NCBI GenBank assembly: GCA_035235625.1
Contig: CP141150.1
Location: 14,078,330-14,142,329, forward strand
Reading direction: 5' to 3'
Length of the DNA: 64,000 nt
DNA from: Saururus chinensis
Lineage: Eukaryota > Streptophyta > Magnoliopsida > Piperales > Saururaceae
The notes beneath the pieces were generated by a model. It saw only the letters and a program-made list of their open reading frames with translations, was not told where the DNA came from and made no database searches. Positions 1-16,135 of this stretch are shown piece after piece (the first letter of the stretch is position 1; every line of letters starts with the position of its first letter). Made by a program: the position numbers and the translations under genes.

Positions 1-619
1 GAATATGAGTAAGGTATAAATTAGGTTGATGTGTTAGGAGTCACAATATTTATATCTCTTTACTAAAATAATATATTATATAATAATATTATAAATAATG
101 ATTACAAAATCAAGTTAGCTCGCAAGCTAAAACAAATTGATTTCATTCGACTCAAGCTCAACTCAAACTCGTATTTGAAATTTCAAGAGCAAGCCGAATC
201 AGCCTAAAGCTCGACTTGACTCCTTAGCATCCCCAGGTGTGCACAATGGGTGGGAATGCACACCCCGCTTATATGAACCCATTTTTTGTAAGATACTTGT
301 TAATATGCACTCGCCGCATAATTGTTAATCTACGCCCGACACATAATAGTTAATTTGTGCCTAGCACATATATGCCAGGAGCAAATGGGCCACATGATTT
401 GAATCATGCACCCCACTATTTTAACGGTGCAAAACCCTATTGCACACGATCTACTTGGATCAGGTGGCTCTTGTGCACTCGGGTGCTTTTAACTATTCAA
501 CTTTTGTAAATGTTACACTTGAATGTAGCATGGGATGAAAAAAATGCAGTATATATAATTGTCATTAGTTTAGACTAATTGTACTCGTGTAATTTTACAA
601 AGATAAGTTATACGATATA
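1..619. other. AT-rich intergenic sequence, no gene seen
   Basis: No reading frame with recognisable protein similarity on either strand. The sequence is AT-rich with short direct repeats such as the 'cgcacataatagttaa' type words around 310-350. It ends at the TA that flanks the Stowaway-type MITE. Confidence 0.6.
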
Positions 620-705
620 CTCTCTCTTTGTCCTACGTTAATAACTATATTTGGCCTTTTAAAATGAACTAACCAAATGTAGCTATTAATGTGAGATAGA
701 GGGAC
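620..705. mobile_element. Stowaway-type (Tc1/mariner) MITE, 86 bp
   Basis: The element is an almost perfect palindrome. It begins 'ctctctctttgtcc' and ends 'gagatagagggac', and the arms (ending in 'gttaataactatatttgg' and its near-complement 'ccaaatgtagctattaat') meet at a short centre. It is flanked by TA on both sides (618-619 and 706-707), the hallmark of Tc1/mariner insertion. Size, TIR consensus (CTCCCTCTGTCC-like) and TA duplication fit plant Stowaway MITEs. It has no coding capacity and would be mobilised by a mariner transposase encoded elsewhere. Confidence 0.8.
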
Positions 706-730
706 TACATTAAACCTATGGTAAGAGACA

Positions 731-865
731 CTCCCTTTGTCCTATATTAATAATTCTATTTGGTTTTTTAAAAGGGCGATTTACACATCACTAGGACAAA
801 TATGAGGTATTTTCTAATCACCTAATTTTTTTCAAAATATTACACATTACCGCAGTTAGAAAAAA
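731..865 (+). repeat. Left inverted-repeat end of a mariner-like element
   Basis: Begins 'ctccctttgtcctatatt', the Stowaway/mariner-type terminus. It is matched in inverted orientation by sequence ending at 10143. Beyond the first 30 bp the similarity continues through the block containing 'atatgaggtattttctaatc' (counterpart 'agatgaggtattttacgatc' on the other strand). The outer dinucleotide here is CA, not TA, so this end may have mutated. Confidence 0.5.
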
Positions 866-1241
866 ATATCTCTTCCTAAGTGATTTTCCTCATTTATGTA
901 AAAAGCCCCATTCTTCCTCTTTCCCGTCACTTGCATCCAACAATGTGAGCACCCAAAACCTCAGTGGATGGATCTCCCAACCACTCCAATCCTTCTCATC
1001 CATCTATGATGAATCTCCCCACCTCTCTAGAAGCGCTACCTCATCCACAACCTGAGAACTTATGGTGCACCAACATGGGAGCGTGGCCCAATCTATAAGA
1101 AGTTTGCGCAAGGCGTAAACCCTTCAGGGTTGAACTCTAGGAGTTCTCATGAAGCTTCCTCCTCTCCTATCCCATTGCGACAAATTTCAGCCTCCACAAC
1201 GCGGGAAGGTGAGGTGCATCAACATGTGATGAGGCACAAGG
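866..1241. other. Non-coding spacer before the long solo LTR
   Basis: No recognised protein or RNA gene. The stretch continues the interior of the inverted-repeat element that starts at 731, and ends with 'caagg' (1237-1241), the left copy of the putative target duplication of the next element. Confidence 0.5.
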
Positions 1242-4957
<3,716 letters not shown>

Positions 4958-5508
4958 CAAGGTGTTGTTCGATAAAAAAAAGCTAGAGCAAGGCCCTAGA
5001 CTTGATCCAACCACGTTTGGGTTGGTTTTACTCATTGGGTTGTGGAGAGGAAAGAGGTACATTATTTTTTTTGGGGAGTAAATGATATTAATGTAACATT
5101 TCAACAATATTGTTATATTATTTCAACAATATTTATTACTTCAGTATTTCAACAATATCTATTACTCTATTTTTTCAATGATACTGTTGTTTTGTTTTAA
5201 CACAAAAAAATTCCAAGTTGATTACTATTGTTAGACTTCAGCAATAATGCTAAAACATTTCGGCATTATTGTTAAATTGAATTATTTTAGCAATAGTGCC
5301 GAAACATTTCAACTTTATTGCGAAAATTTCAACTTTATTGCGAAAGTTTGATTTAACAATTAATTTATTGTTATAGCATTTTGGTGATATTGTTGTATTG
5401 ATTCAACAATTTTTTTTACATATATTATTTAAACAATATTGATATATAGATTCAAAATATTATATTTATTCATTGTTGTTATAATAAGTTAATTGTTTTG
5501 TTGATAGG
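4958..5508. repeat. AT-rich block rich in 'caatattg' palindromes (part 1)
   Basis: Non-coding. Repeated variants of 'ttcaacaatattgctgaa' begin at about 5090. The same motif family resumes at about 5940-6740 on the far side of a transposase remnant, so both parts belong to one element or one expanded motif field. Confidence 0.5.
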
Positions 5509-5795
5509 AAATGACTAACAAGGAGATTGTGTCAATTAGTATACATATGATGGCCTATTTACCTCCCATGAAAGGAAATATGTCGGAGGGAAAGTGAAAC
5601 TAATGAAGGTTGATAAGAGGATTAGTTGATCACATATTTATACCAAGTGCAAGAAAGACTTGGTTATGGAGCAAGGAGAGTGGAGATTGTGGTAAAATTC
5701 CAATTGCCCAATGGGAAAAAAGCACTGATACCATATGAACTAACTAATGATATGGATATTAAGGTGATCATGAGCTTGTCTTAGTGGCATAAAAT
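5509..5795 (+). pseudogene. MuDR-type transposase N-terminal domain remnant
   Basis: In one frame the sequence reads a conserved 'HERKYVGGKVKL' block. It is followed by a 'VDKRIS' segment and, further on, 'LIPYELTNDMDIKVIMS'. This is the pattern of the PB1-like N-terminal domain found in plant MuDR transposase-related proteins (a YVGGKV motif, then a P-x-L...D-x-D...M block). The reading frame carries stops after RIS and after RLW and is followed by AT-rich repeats, so it is dead. The MURA catalytic domain and SWIM zinc finger were not found nearby. Confidence 0.5.
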
Positions 5796-6744
5796 TATTT
5801 ATTTGAAGTGATTGAAGTTGTATTTTATGCATAATTAAACTTTTGCTATTGTATTAGTAGACCCTTACATGCTCATTAATTTTTAATTATGCGTTATTTG
5901 TGTGAAAGTGTGAATGACTCATTTATCAATATATAAGATGAATGATAATTGTTGCAGGGACATGCTTAAGCAATATTGTTGAAACAAAAGTGTTTATGCA
6001 ATATTGTTCAATTATTTCAGCAATATTACTAGAACATTACAACAATATTAATAAAGCTTGATTCCACAACTATATCCACATTTCTCAATCATTTAGCAAG
6101 CTTCAAAAATATTGCTAAAACATTTCAACAATATTGCTGAACTATTACAACAATATTGCTTAAGTTTGACGCAACAACTATATTCAAAATTGTGAATCAT
6201 TTTACAAATAATCCAATTTGAAATTATTTTTGAAATTAAATTACTTCTACTACACTAAGAAATTCCATGTGGATTAATATTGTTGGCAAGCTTCAACAAT
6301 ATTGTTGTAATGATTCAATAATATTCCTAAAATGATACAATAATATTATTGAAGCTTGATTCAGCAACTATATTTAATTTCTTATTTCTTATTTATATAT
6401 TTATAAAATAAATTATTTTTTCACACTAGAAAATTCCTTGTGGATTAATATTCATGATAAACTTCAACAATATTGTCAAAAAGTGAAACATTACACCAAT
6501 ATTGCTGAAGTTTGATTCAACAACTATATTCAAAAATTTGATTCGTATTTCAAATAATCCAAATTAAAATTAGTTTTGAATTTAAATTACTTCTACCACA
6601 CTAAGAAATGTCACATGGATTGATATTGTTGGCAAGCTTTAGTACTATTACTGAAATGTTTAAGTAATATTGCTGAATTATTTTAACAACATTGTTAAAA
6701 TGTTTCGCCAATATTGCTAAAATGTTTCACCAATATTGTTGAGC
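5796..6744. repeat. AT-rich block rich in 'caatattg' palindromes (part 2)
   Basis: A field of imperfect repeats built on 'aacaatattgctgaa', with longer recurring phrases such as 'tttgattcaacaactatatt' at about 6170, 6350 and 6510. I count at least a dozen exact 'caatatt' words between about 5100 and 6740. No coding sequence recognised. Confidence 0.6.
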
Positions 6745-7059
6745 GAGATAGGCTTGAGCTGGTCGGATAGGGATGGGTTGGGAAATGGTTTAGTTGGGGA
6801 TGAGGCTCAACTTCAGAAGTCTCGGCCTTAGCCAAGTTGTACATGATGGTGAGGCAGGTGGTGGGGGTGTTGAGAAGGTGGAAGAGAGGATCTGAGACGA
6901 GGAGAGGGAAACATATTTGGGATGAGGAGAGGGAGGCAATGCGGCCTGGCAATGGGAGGAGGAAAGGCATGCACTGACTTAGCTCTGGGATCCAAAGCCT
7001 TGGCCTACTTGTAGACGAAGGTGGAAGAGAGGATCTGGGAGAAGGAGAGGGAGGCAAAT
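6745..7059. repeat. GA-rich minisatellite, left part
   Basis: Imperfect tandem units containing 'ggtggaagagaggatct' and 'gaggagagggaggca', with one unit mark near 6881 and the next near 7023. The array is interrupted at 7060 by an LTR-like insertion and resumes at 9304. Predicted open frames in it are by-products of purine bias. Confidence 0.65.
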
Positions 7060-9298
7060 TGTAACACCATGACCAGGAAACCGAATTGGATCGGGTGTTC
7101 GGAAAACAAAATCGGAGTAAATTAATTCTTTTTCATAAAAGCCAAAACGAGACCAACTGGGAGTGGAGCAGCAGACTCTGTGTGCGAGAGTCGTAATATT
7201 CCTTTACACACTACGGAGCTTTTACGCTCTGTTGTGCGTAGGTTAAAACAAACTCAATTTTATAACTAATTTGGATCAGGCCAACTTTGCCTACCATTGG
7301 TTGTCTACATACATATTAAATAACATCTACAACGTTATTCCGATACGATGGGATCCGAACATAGTTTTGCCTAACGACTATTACATGCATCAGGCAATAC
7401 AAAAATACATGTATCAAACTATGTATATCTGAATGTTTAATTGGAGTCATACGAAAATCGGTCAAAAATCATCAAAGTCAAACGGAAGCTAAAAATCAAT
7501 GGAATCATATGTCTCGGTCTATCACAAAGCGGAGCAAAATACACAACAGAGCAAATTGGATCATATCATATCAGATCGGAGCATAACAGATTAAACAAAG
7601 CATTTCAGAGCAAATCGGATCAAAACATATCACAGCAGATTGAATCAGAACATATTAGAATCCATTAGATCATAGAAAATTATATATCTTATTTTAATAT
7701 TACTAATGAAGATGTGCATGCATATAAGTCATATTCACTGGCCCGTGGCTAGTGGCCGACAATGCTACATCCCCTTGGAAGGACTAGGATTCGGGGACTC
7801 TTTCCCTCATGTTCTAGGTCATGCGTTAGGGAAAGTGGGGGTGCAAAGGTAGAATCGGGCTAGAAGTGCTAGCTCTTGTCATCACTAGGCAGGGACAGAG
7901 CCTACATTAGTTGGACATGCGGCCAAATTCTGCACAATGTCAGATTGGGTGGGTTGTCCCTAGGCTAGAAAGAGGCATGTGGCGATGGTCAGAGATGTAC
8001 CCCGAAGTTTGGGGCATCTAGTTTGGGCAAAAAGCATGCATAACAGAGGAGAGAAGCAGGGGAGTCTAAGAAAGGCAGCCCCTTGTCGTCGTTGGGTCAA
8101 GCCAGCGTGTGTGACTGTTTGCTGGCTGATGTTGGTGACGACATAATCCCCGGTTAGAGAAATGGACACCATTTAACTGGGGGCGACAATGTGCTGAGCT
8201 AGGGCGGTAGACATGCTATCACCAGGCTACTAATGATCAAACGGGCAAGGGGCATAGCTGGGAGACAACGGTGATTCAACAGTTGCTAGATCGTGGCGAG
8301 CTAAATGGACGTTGGTCTGATGTCATCTGACATCCGGCTGTGGAAAAATGGATGTCACCATGGAAAAAGGGGTAAACTTTACTCTGACATGGGTTAGCCG
8401 ATTGAGCAGATCAAAACCGATCAAGGAAGGGCGGCCAGACCTCGGCACCTTGCCGTCGTAGTCTCAAGGCAGAGTTGGCAGCGGTGATTCGAAGCTCCTC
8501 TGGATGCTCATAGCCGGAGAAAGTCAAGGACACAAAAAAAGCAATTGATCTCTCCGAATAGGAATAGGGCAGAAGGAGGTGACGATCCGGGCTAGTGAGG
8601 CAGCCTTGCAGTCGCCTGGCTGAGGTAGGCCAAAGGCCAACTAGTGATGGTCAGTGACCGGTGGCACAACCGTTGGTCTCAACGCATATAAATAATAATA
8701 AAAAAACACAAGGTGAAAAGATTTTTACCTCACGCTGGTGAAGCAGGGGTGGGGAGGCCAGGACAGTGGTGCCCGAACGTCATCCTGGTTAGTGCGATGC
8801 TATGGCGGCGGCTGGAGGTCATCCGGCTAGCTGGAGGTTATGAGGCTGAAATGGGAAAGGAGGAGAGATTGGGGTGGACGGCCAGCAAGGCCAGGCTAGG
8901 ATGGCTGAGACAGTGTCGCCAGGCCGAGGACAACCGGGCAGAAGCCAGCGACCGGCGGTGGTGATGCCTCCGGCCTCCCAAAGGGAAGGTGGGCTTCCGC
9001 CTTTCCGTTCCACCCACCATGGTTGGGCGTGCTCGGTGTGCCCCATCCGGTTTATTTTATTTCTTTTTTCTCTATTTCTATTCTCCTTCACATCTCTTCA
9101 TTTTCTCTCTCGTTTTTGAGCCAAAAGTTTCTGTGGCGCGTCAAGGCCCATGACCTACCACTAAGAACCACTCTCGACTCTATGATTATGAATATCAAGG
9201 TTGATTATAAAAATAGATACGCCAAAGCATCAAATTTCCCCATCGAAAATATGATCAGAAAAATAGCAAAAAATTATAGAAAAATCAGGGATGTTACA
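7060..9298 (-). mobile_element. Solo-LTR-like insertion (2.2 kb) in the minisatellite
   Basis: Ends are TG...CA in both directions: 'tgtaacacc' at the left and 'gatgttaca' at the right, so the minus strand starts 'tgtaacatccctg', as many gypsy LTRs do. The flanks are 'caaat' (7055-7059) and 'gaaat' (9299-9303), a 5-bp duplication with one mismatch. The minisatellite continues on both sides, which supports an insertion. The interior has no retroelement protein. A GC-rich middle (about 8400-9000) contains open frames on both strands that resemble nothing. Confidence 0.55.
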
Positions 9299-9303
9299 GA
9301 AAT

Positions 9304-9900
9304 CTAGTGCAAGGAGAGGAAGACAATGTTGTCTAGCAGCTAGAGGAGGAAAGGGAGGCACTCGCTTAGCTTCAGCAGCCGAGGCTTTGACCAAGTTGCA
9401 CACAATGGTGAAGCGGGTATTGGAGGTGTTGGGAAGGTGGATGAGAGGATATAGGATGAGGAGAGGGAGGCAGATATGAGATGAGGAGATGGAAGTGGAT
9501 ATGGGATGAGGAGATGGAGGAAGCAGCAAAGAGGCCGGAGGAGGAAAGAGAAGTGTTGGCTCTGCTCTAGGAGCCAGGGCTTTGGCCAAGTTACAGACAT
9601 CTGTGAAGCGGGTGGTTGGTGTGCTGGGAAGATGGAAGAGAGGATCTATGATGAGAAGAGGGATGTGGAGAGGGAGGCAGTATGGCCTAGAGGTGGCATG
9701 AGGAAAGGGAGGAGCTCACTCAGTTTCAGGAGCAAAGGGCCTTGGCCAAGTTGCACATGACAGTGAGGCGGGCGGTGGGGGTGCTAGGAAGGTGGAAGAG
9801 AGGATCTAGGATGAGGAGAGGGAGGTCATACGACCTGGTGGCTGGAGGAGAAAAGGGAGGCACTAGAGGCTGAAACAGGAGAAGGAGTGGTGGATTTGTC
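9304..9900. repeat. GA-rich minisatellite, right part
   Basis: Continuation of the array at 6745-7059. Unit marks 'agaggat(c/a)t' fall near 9439, 9633 and 9793, so spacing is irregular (about 160-195 bp). A recurring block 'gaggc...gaccaagttgcacacaatggtgaagcggg' links the units. Not coding. Confidence 0.65.
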
Positions 9901-10009
9901 TGTTAGAGTGGATGGGGGGGTTATAGTTGAGGAGGGGACTTTTGGTGGCATTGCACATAAAAGGGAGGGTAGTTTGGTTCAAAAATAAGGTAAAAGTAGT
10001 CTAGAATAA

Positions 10010-10143
10010 TTTAATAAAATTTAGGAGATCGTAAAATACCTCATCTCCATCCTAAGTAATGAGTAAATTACCCATTTTAAAATGAAGTAAAGTTAGTTCA
10101 TTTTGAAATATCAAATAGAACTATTAATGTGGAATGAAGGGAG
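10010..10143 (-). repeat. Right inverted-repeat end of the mariner-like element
   Basis: Reads, on the minus strand, 'ctcccttcattccacatt...' and is followed by TA at 10144-10145. It pairs with the end at 731. If these are the two ends of one transposon it now measures about 9.4 kb, largely because of the LTR insertions nested inside it. Confidence 0.5.
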
Positions 10144-10145
10144 TA

Positions 10146-12589
10146 TTAGTATAATGGGTAAATTTAAATGCTCCTATTATTTAAAGTTTATTTTTTGATA
10201 AAGTGTTCATAAGACATTGTCTATGGAGAAAACCTTTGGGATGGATGGATCGCATCTAACCTATCCTCGTAGATAAGAGTCCAAAGGCCTACATATGATA
10301 AACGCTAACTATTCACACTCGGAAAGTAAAATTATTATACAAAAAACTGAAGATACAAAGGCTATTTGATTTTCAACAATTGTAACCTTCATATGGGTGA
10401 ACGTTTTAAGGGCCAACCCATCCTAGCCCTACCAGTTTAGTAAAAATGCAGGTTAGGGCCAAAATTTTTGGGCTTGATCTTAGGGATGGATCTTAAAATT
10501 TCTAGTCTACATTAAATAGGGTTGGGCGCGGGCTAGCCAAGGGGCAAAGGCCTATGGTCCATTCGTCCAACTCTCAAGAGTTGAAATAGTTTTTTTTACA
10601 TTTTTTGATAGTTTGTCATCAACTGAAAGGGAAGGAGCAAGGGAGGAGGAGATTGTATATTTGAAGGAAGTTTAGGATCAGGGCCACGTAGTCATAAGCA
10701 ATAGCAAGATAGAAGCCTTCCAAATCCATACATTTAAAAGCTTAAGTAAATCTAGATAACTATAATTCCAAGGGACCTGAAATCCTACCCGGAAATGGCT
10801 GAAATAGAGCTTTGGATGGTCTATGCTGCTTACTGTAACTGTCAAATGTATTCCCAGTAGAGCAGGACACACATAAAAAAAATTGAAGCTTGAAAGTCAT
10901 CATGATTAGTTGGTGAATGACACCACCCAAAGGCATATTATCTCATATTTTATGGTGTCAACTAGTGGGACCTCACTCAAGGACTATAATTTTTATTAAA
11001 AAATAATTTTTAATTAAAAATTATAAAAGAAAAAAAACCCACATCTCGACCAAGCCCACATAGAAATAGTCTAGGGCAAGACTTTTGAAAGCCTAACTAG
11101 GGCCAAGGCTGAGCCAGGGTTGGAAAATAGGATGGCGGGCTAGAACTAGGGACCAACTCTGGCCCGACCCAGTCCAACCCGGTTTCACCCTAAACCTTAA
11201 TACTAGTTTAGTTTCATTTTGTAAAAATTTAGTATGTTACTTAAGTGACAAACCAAAACTTGTGCAATGGTCATATTCCTTGCGAGCATCCCCCCTCTCT
11301 CTTTCTCTATTTTTGTAAACAATTACATATATAGTGTGCACTTTTTTTTCTTTTATTCTATAATGCTTTATTTAATTATATTATATTTTATAATATTTTC
11401 TTATAGTTATTATCTATGTAGTTGAAATTAGGGCCAATAGATGTTAGTCCATTAATGGATTGGACACCCACTAGTTGCAAACATAGTCTTCACTTTCAAG
11501 TATCTAATATTTGCATTTGCATTTTGTAGTGACGAGGGCCATACTTGAAGCCACTTCCATTTTTTTATATTTTGCTATTAATAATTGAAGTCACTTTGTA
11601 TCCTTTAATGCTTGTTACTAGAATGCAGTATGATAATGGTGGGAAGACAAAAATGTAAAATGAGTTTTTATTTGCTTAATTTATGTTAAGTTAGAAAATT
11701 ATCCTATGCGTAATTAGTTCAACATTATCCTAGGCATAATTAGTTCATTGGGTACCATGTTTGTTTTGTATTCTAGTGATGTCCAGGGATTTAGTTGTTT
11801 TGTTGTGTACTGCAGACAAGATAATTAGAGAATTATACACAAGCACTTCTTTGAAACACTCAAGAATTTTTAATAACAAAAATTTTCAGAACATTAACAA
11901 TTCATCAATGTGATAGTGACATTGGAATAGTTAGTGATGCTAAAATCATGAGTGCTTACATTGTTTTGGGCTGGTGAATGTAGCTATGCTCCCTAAAAAA
12001 GGCAAAATCACGAAATTATAGATTCTTCTTGATCTAAAAAAAATTAGAAAGTCCTAGGAGAATGACCTAGATATTATAAGAGGAATTCCAACAATTGAAT
12101 GTGAATGTGAGGTGATAGATGAGGCTGACGATTCTTTGGAAAACTCTAGTTTGGAGGTAGGATAGATTAATCTCAACATGGATTTTCAAGTTTTCATTGT
12201 AGTAAGACATATGTATGTAACATTGTAATTTTATTATGTTAAGTATGACATGGTGGAAGGTTATTCTACAAACTTTGAAGATTCATGTGTGGTTTGATTT
12301 TATAGATTTTATTGTCAATAGCCACTTCATTCTATGTCAAGATATGAATTTGAGTATTTTTTATCAATCTATGAGGGTTTAGTCCATTGTGAGAGTTGAT
12401 TTGATCTTTTTCTTGGTCACAGATACCACCATTGACATGTTGGTAAGTCATCGTTTGTGGAAGAAGATAGACAGTTCTTGGCACCAATGTGTCGAAGGCA
12501 TGTTGTTGTATAAAACAATGGGCATCGACAACGGGTCAATGTGTTGATGATCACATCGGTTGTAAGAACATATATGATCATATGTATTA
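10146..12589. other. Intergenic sequence without recognisable gene
   Basis: No protein, RNA or structured repeat that I can support. Around 10420-10560 and 11060-11190 there are GC-richer stretches containing repeated 'agggcc' words that may be an old repeat. The short direct repeat 'tatcggttgtaagaac' type words occur twice at about 12550-12610, next to the end of the following LTR-like element. Confidence 0.5.
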
Positions 12590-15500
12590 TATCGGTTGTA
12601 AGAACCCTTTTAAATAAAGGGCACACGATAAATTACGATAATATTTTTCTTTCTTAAGTACAAAACAACTCATCCAATTTAATATCTAGGTCATGATAAC
12701 TGGGCTTCACAAATACGAATATCAAAACATATGATATTATTACATGTATCAAAATTTAGTAAATAACAGGTTAACCCTCTTAGTACAAGTCTGTCATCTG
12801 CCCAAAAATAAATAACTAAGTAAAGTTAGCTCTCACGCCAGTAATTACAATTACTTACAAAATTGGAGAAGTAAGAAACTAGATCCCATAAGTGCATTGT
12901 TGTCCTCAATCGCCCACCAATGTCTTGATCTTGCAATGTCTTCATCTAAAGAACCTACAACTAAACAAGACCAAAAAGCAACCAAGCATCTCCTCCCCCT
13001 CTGAGGAGCGTTTCCAAAAGAAACGAAAGTATTATTTAATGTTTTTCAGATCTGGCCAATATCACCCGATGTTAGTTGCATATGTACTCATCAGACAACA
13101 TGTCTAATGTTTCTAACAAGATCGGATCAAGACGTAGTTCTGCCTAAAAATTATAGTATCTTAAGAAACATAACATCACACATGCAATGCTCAAGTATTT
13201 TGAACCAACCTACATTTTATGCAAGTCCTTTAACTGTTCCACTTATTCTAATTAAACAAGCAATATAAAACAATGTTATTAATTATCTCCTGAACCATTG
13301 TTCGATAATTAATATCCCCGTCTAATCCAAAGACATACATGCTCATCAAATGTCAACCTACGTGACAAATGATATAACCACCATGGACCTTCCTCCAAAG
13401 GGAACCATCCATAGTGTGGGTCTGGAATCCACCAGGAAGTACCATCACCCAACCTAGCCCATATGGACCTGACTAGAGTGGAAGGGCATGACCCACAACT
13501 ACACCTAAATAGAAGTAGCCGGTGAAGCCAACCAAGCAGGATGTCAGCTAATCCAAATGTGTGTACACTAAATGATCCTCAATAGATCGGTTGTGAGCCT
13601 AACTCATGCAAAGCTCCATCCAACGGGGAGGTGCAACTACACAGTCAAATCAATATTCCTCAATAGAGCAAAGACTCAGAAAAATTATTCTAAACCCTGT
13701 TTTGTTCGTCAATGAGCAAGGATTCCAAATGACTATCTCAAATCCTATCAATCTATTCTAAACTAGAGTTAAAACTCAAAATTGTCATCGGTTCATTAAC
13801 CAAGGAAAATTGTCAGGTCAAAGGCTTGTTCACTCAATGAACTAGTCTCAGACCCCTATAAGGGTATTTTAGTCTTATCTTGATTAGGTGTTATCGCCCA
13901 ATCTAAAGCTATCTAACCCCATTGATTAATCTTTCATTAATATTAAGATAGTGATAAATTACTGTCACAACATCAATAGCAAACATTAAAATAATGAACA
14001 ACATAAATAATATAGATCGACATAGGTCCAAGCAGATATTATATCAAGAACCAAACTCAATAATGAAATTAGAAATTTTCGTGCTATCGTGCCCTAACCC
14101 TCCCTGGGTTAGCTGATTAAACTTTTATGAAAATGGGTCGTAATGCACCTAAGGGTATTAAGGTAATCATCCTACATTGGACATGGTCATCTCTATTCTC
14201 GGGTAAGTCTTTAACCTCTCCAGAGGTTCTAATATCAAATTGGTTTGTTAATTTCATTCATGTGAATGCGGGCTGGTCCGCTCATAGGGTTATTTCTGTC
14301 ATTTTTAGGGCTTCCATGAACCCTAATGGGTACAAAACTAATCTCAAGGGTACTCCTTGACTTTATGAACCCTAGGTAATTTTCTTGCCATTTAACAGGG
14401 TCGGAAACCCCTTGAACCGACCCCGACTCAATTAACAATTTTACCTTAACCCTAGGGGTAAAATAGTCACTTATCTATTTAATGAGATTTCCCCCCAACT
14501 CTTTCATTGGTCTATAATTAGGGTACAAATATACTTATCCTTAGGATTTTTCTTAATTTTTAAACCCGCTCATAAGCCACTAAACCGGAGCCCCTAATTT
14601 GGGTCATAAAAAATTATTCTATGATCCAACTCAAAAGGGTAAATTGGTCATTTTAAAGCCTCTTCAATTTTCCCCCAAGCTGAAACTTGGTCAAGACACT
14701 CTACATGTTCTCAGAGTCATTTATAATTTTTTTGATTATTTTAACTCAATGAACAAGACCCGGTTCAGTTTCTTTTCTTTCTTTCTTTTTTTGAATCGGA
14801 CCAGGTCTTAAACAACGAGGTTTGGGTCGTGGTCGGGTCATGACCCACAACGCAAGTTATCTTCCCCGCGTCTGGCCAAAGGTGTGGAAGCCTTTGGTGG
14901 CACCGTCCCCTACTGCCGTAGCGAGGTGAGGGCCAAGGCTAGTCGGATCACGGTTGCCTGGCAAATCCGACGGTCCTAGCCTTGCCTCCGTCTGGTGGCT
15001 AGCTGGGGCCAAAGTGGCCTTCTCTTCTTTGTTTTTTCCAACTTGTTAGAGGCCTGCTTGCCTCTAGCAGTGGTTGAGCCTGAATAGGGGTCTTGGCTCG
15101 GCTGAATCACCTTCAAGTGGTGATTCCCATAGGGGCGATCCTGCTGCCGGCTAGTGGCTAGCGGTTCTCCTTTAGGCCAGAATGACATTGTGTTTTTTTA
15201 TACATGGACTGTCCTAGTCAGCTGCTGGCCGCTCATCACGATCTGGTGAGAGCCGGCTCAATCGGACTACCATTGTGCTTCACGTCGGGAGTGCAGGTCC
15301 CGTCAGACCTACCACACATTCTCCCCCTTTTCCGAGCTGATTTGCATGTGGAGATCACCTCTGGCTGACGGAGCCACTGGCCACTATGGCCGGTGAGAAA
15401 TTGTTCGGAATGATCCACCACTGGTGTCTATTTAGAACGACCATAATTCACCCCTGATGGTGGTTCACTAGAGCTCTGCCAAGGCCAACTGGCCCTTCCC

Positions 15501-16135
15501 TAATTTTCCTCTCAATGCCTGAAACTGTCGCAATACCCAGTCGGGTTTGACGGTCAGTCGTTGGCCATCGCCCCACCCTTCAATGGGGCTTTTCTCCCTT
15601 AACTCTATGAATAAGTAGATATTAAATAATTAACTCTAGTATTTGATGTCGACGAATGATCTTACCTCACCAATACTTCTATCTTCATGCATGATCCTCC
15701 CCACCTCCATTGTCGGCAACCCTTGCAGGAAAATTTCCATGGCGACTTCTTCTCTCCTCTCCCATAAGGGGCAAAAGCTACCCCTAAGATAAGCCATAGA
15801 TGGCCTTTTTATAATCATGGGGATTAGGAACCCTACTCCCCTTAGAAGTTGGGCCAAATAGGCTACTTGGGCTCCTTTTTTCATTAATTTTTGTCACTTT
15901 AATTAACTAGGTAAGCAAAACGACTTAAACGGCTAAAATACACGTCTAAATCGGGTAAACAGGCCTTGTACAATATATTCAATTTCAAGTAATCGTATCT
16001 CCCTCATACGAACTCTTATATATGCGTTCTTGGTGGCGTTTCGAAGCTCTTTCTGTCTACTTTCTAAGCACAGTATTCTTAGCCCTATTTTCCACATATT
16101 TAATTTTAAAACCTAGGAAAATTTGGGATATTACA
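12590..16135 (-). mobile_element. Second copy of the long LTR-like repeat, inverted
   Basis: On the minus strand it starts 'tgtaatatcccaaatt' at 16135 and runs parallel to the copy at 1242-4957. Shared landmarks, in order, are the cttcgaaacgccaccaag-type block (near 16040), a TATA-like 'attataaaaag' (near 15812), the GC-rich block (14870-15300), and the segment ending near 12650 that matches 4790-4900. The inner boundary near 12590 is approximate and no clean 5-bp duplication was found. No coding domain recognised. Confidence 0.55.

Noticed and set aside
8713-9760. Numerous overlapping open frames
   Set aside because: Purine-biased minisatellite and GC-rich LTR sequence; frames overlap on both strands and share no protein similarity.
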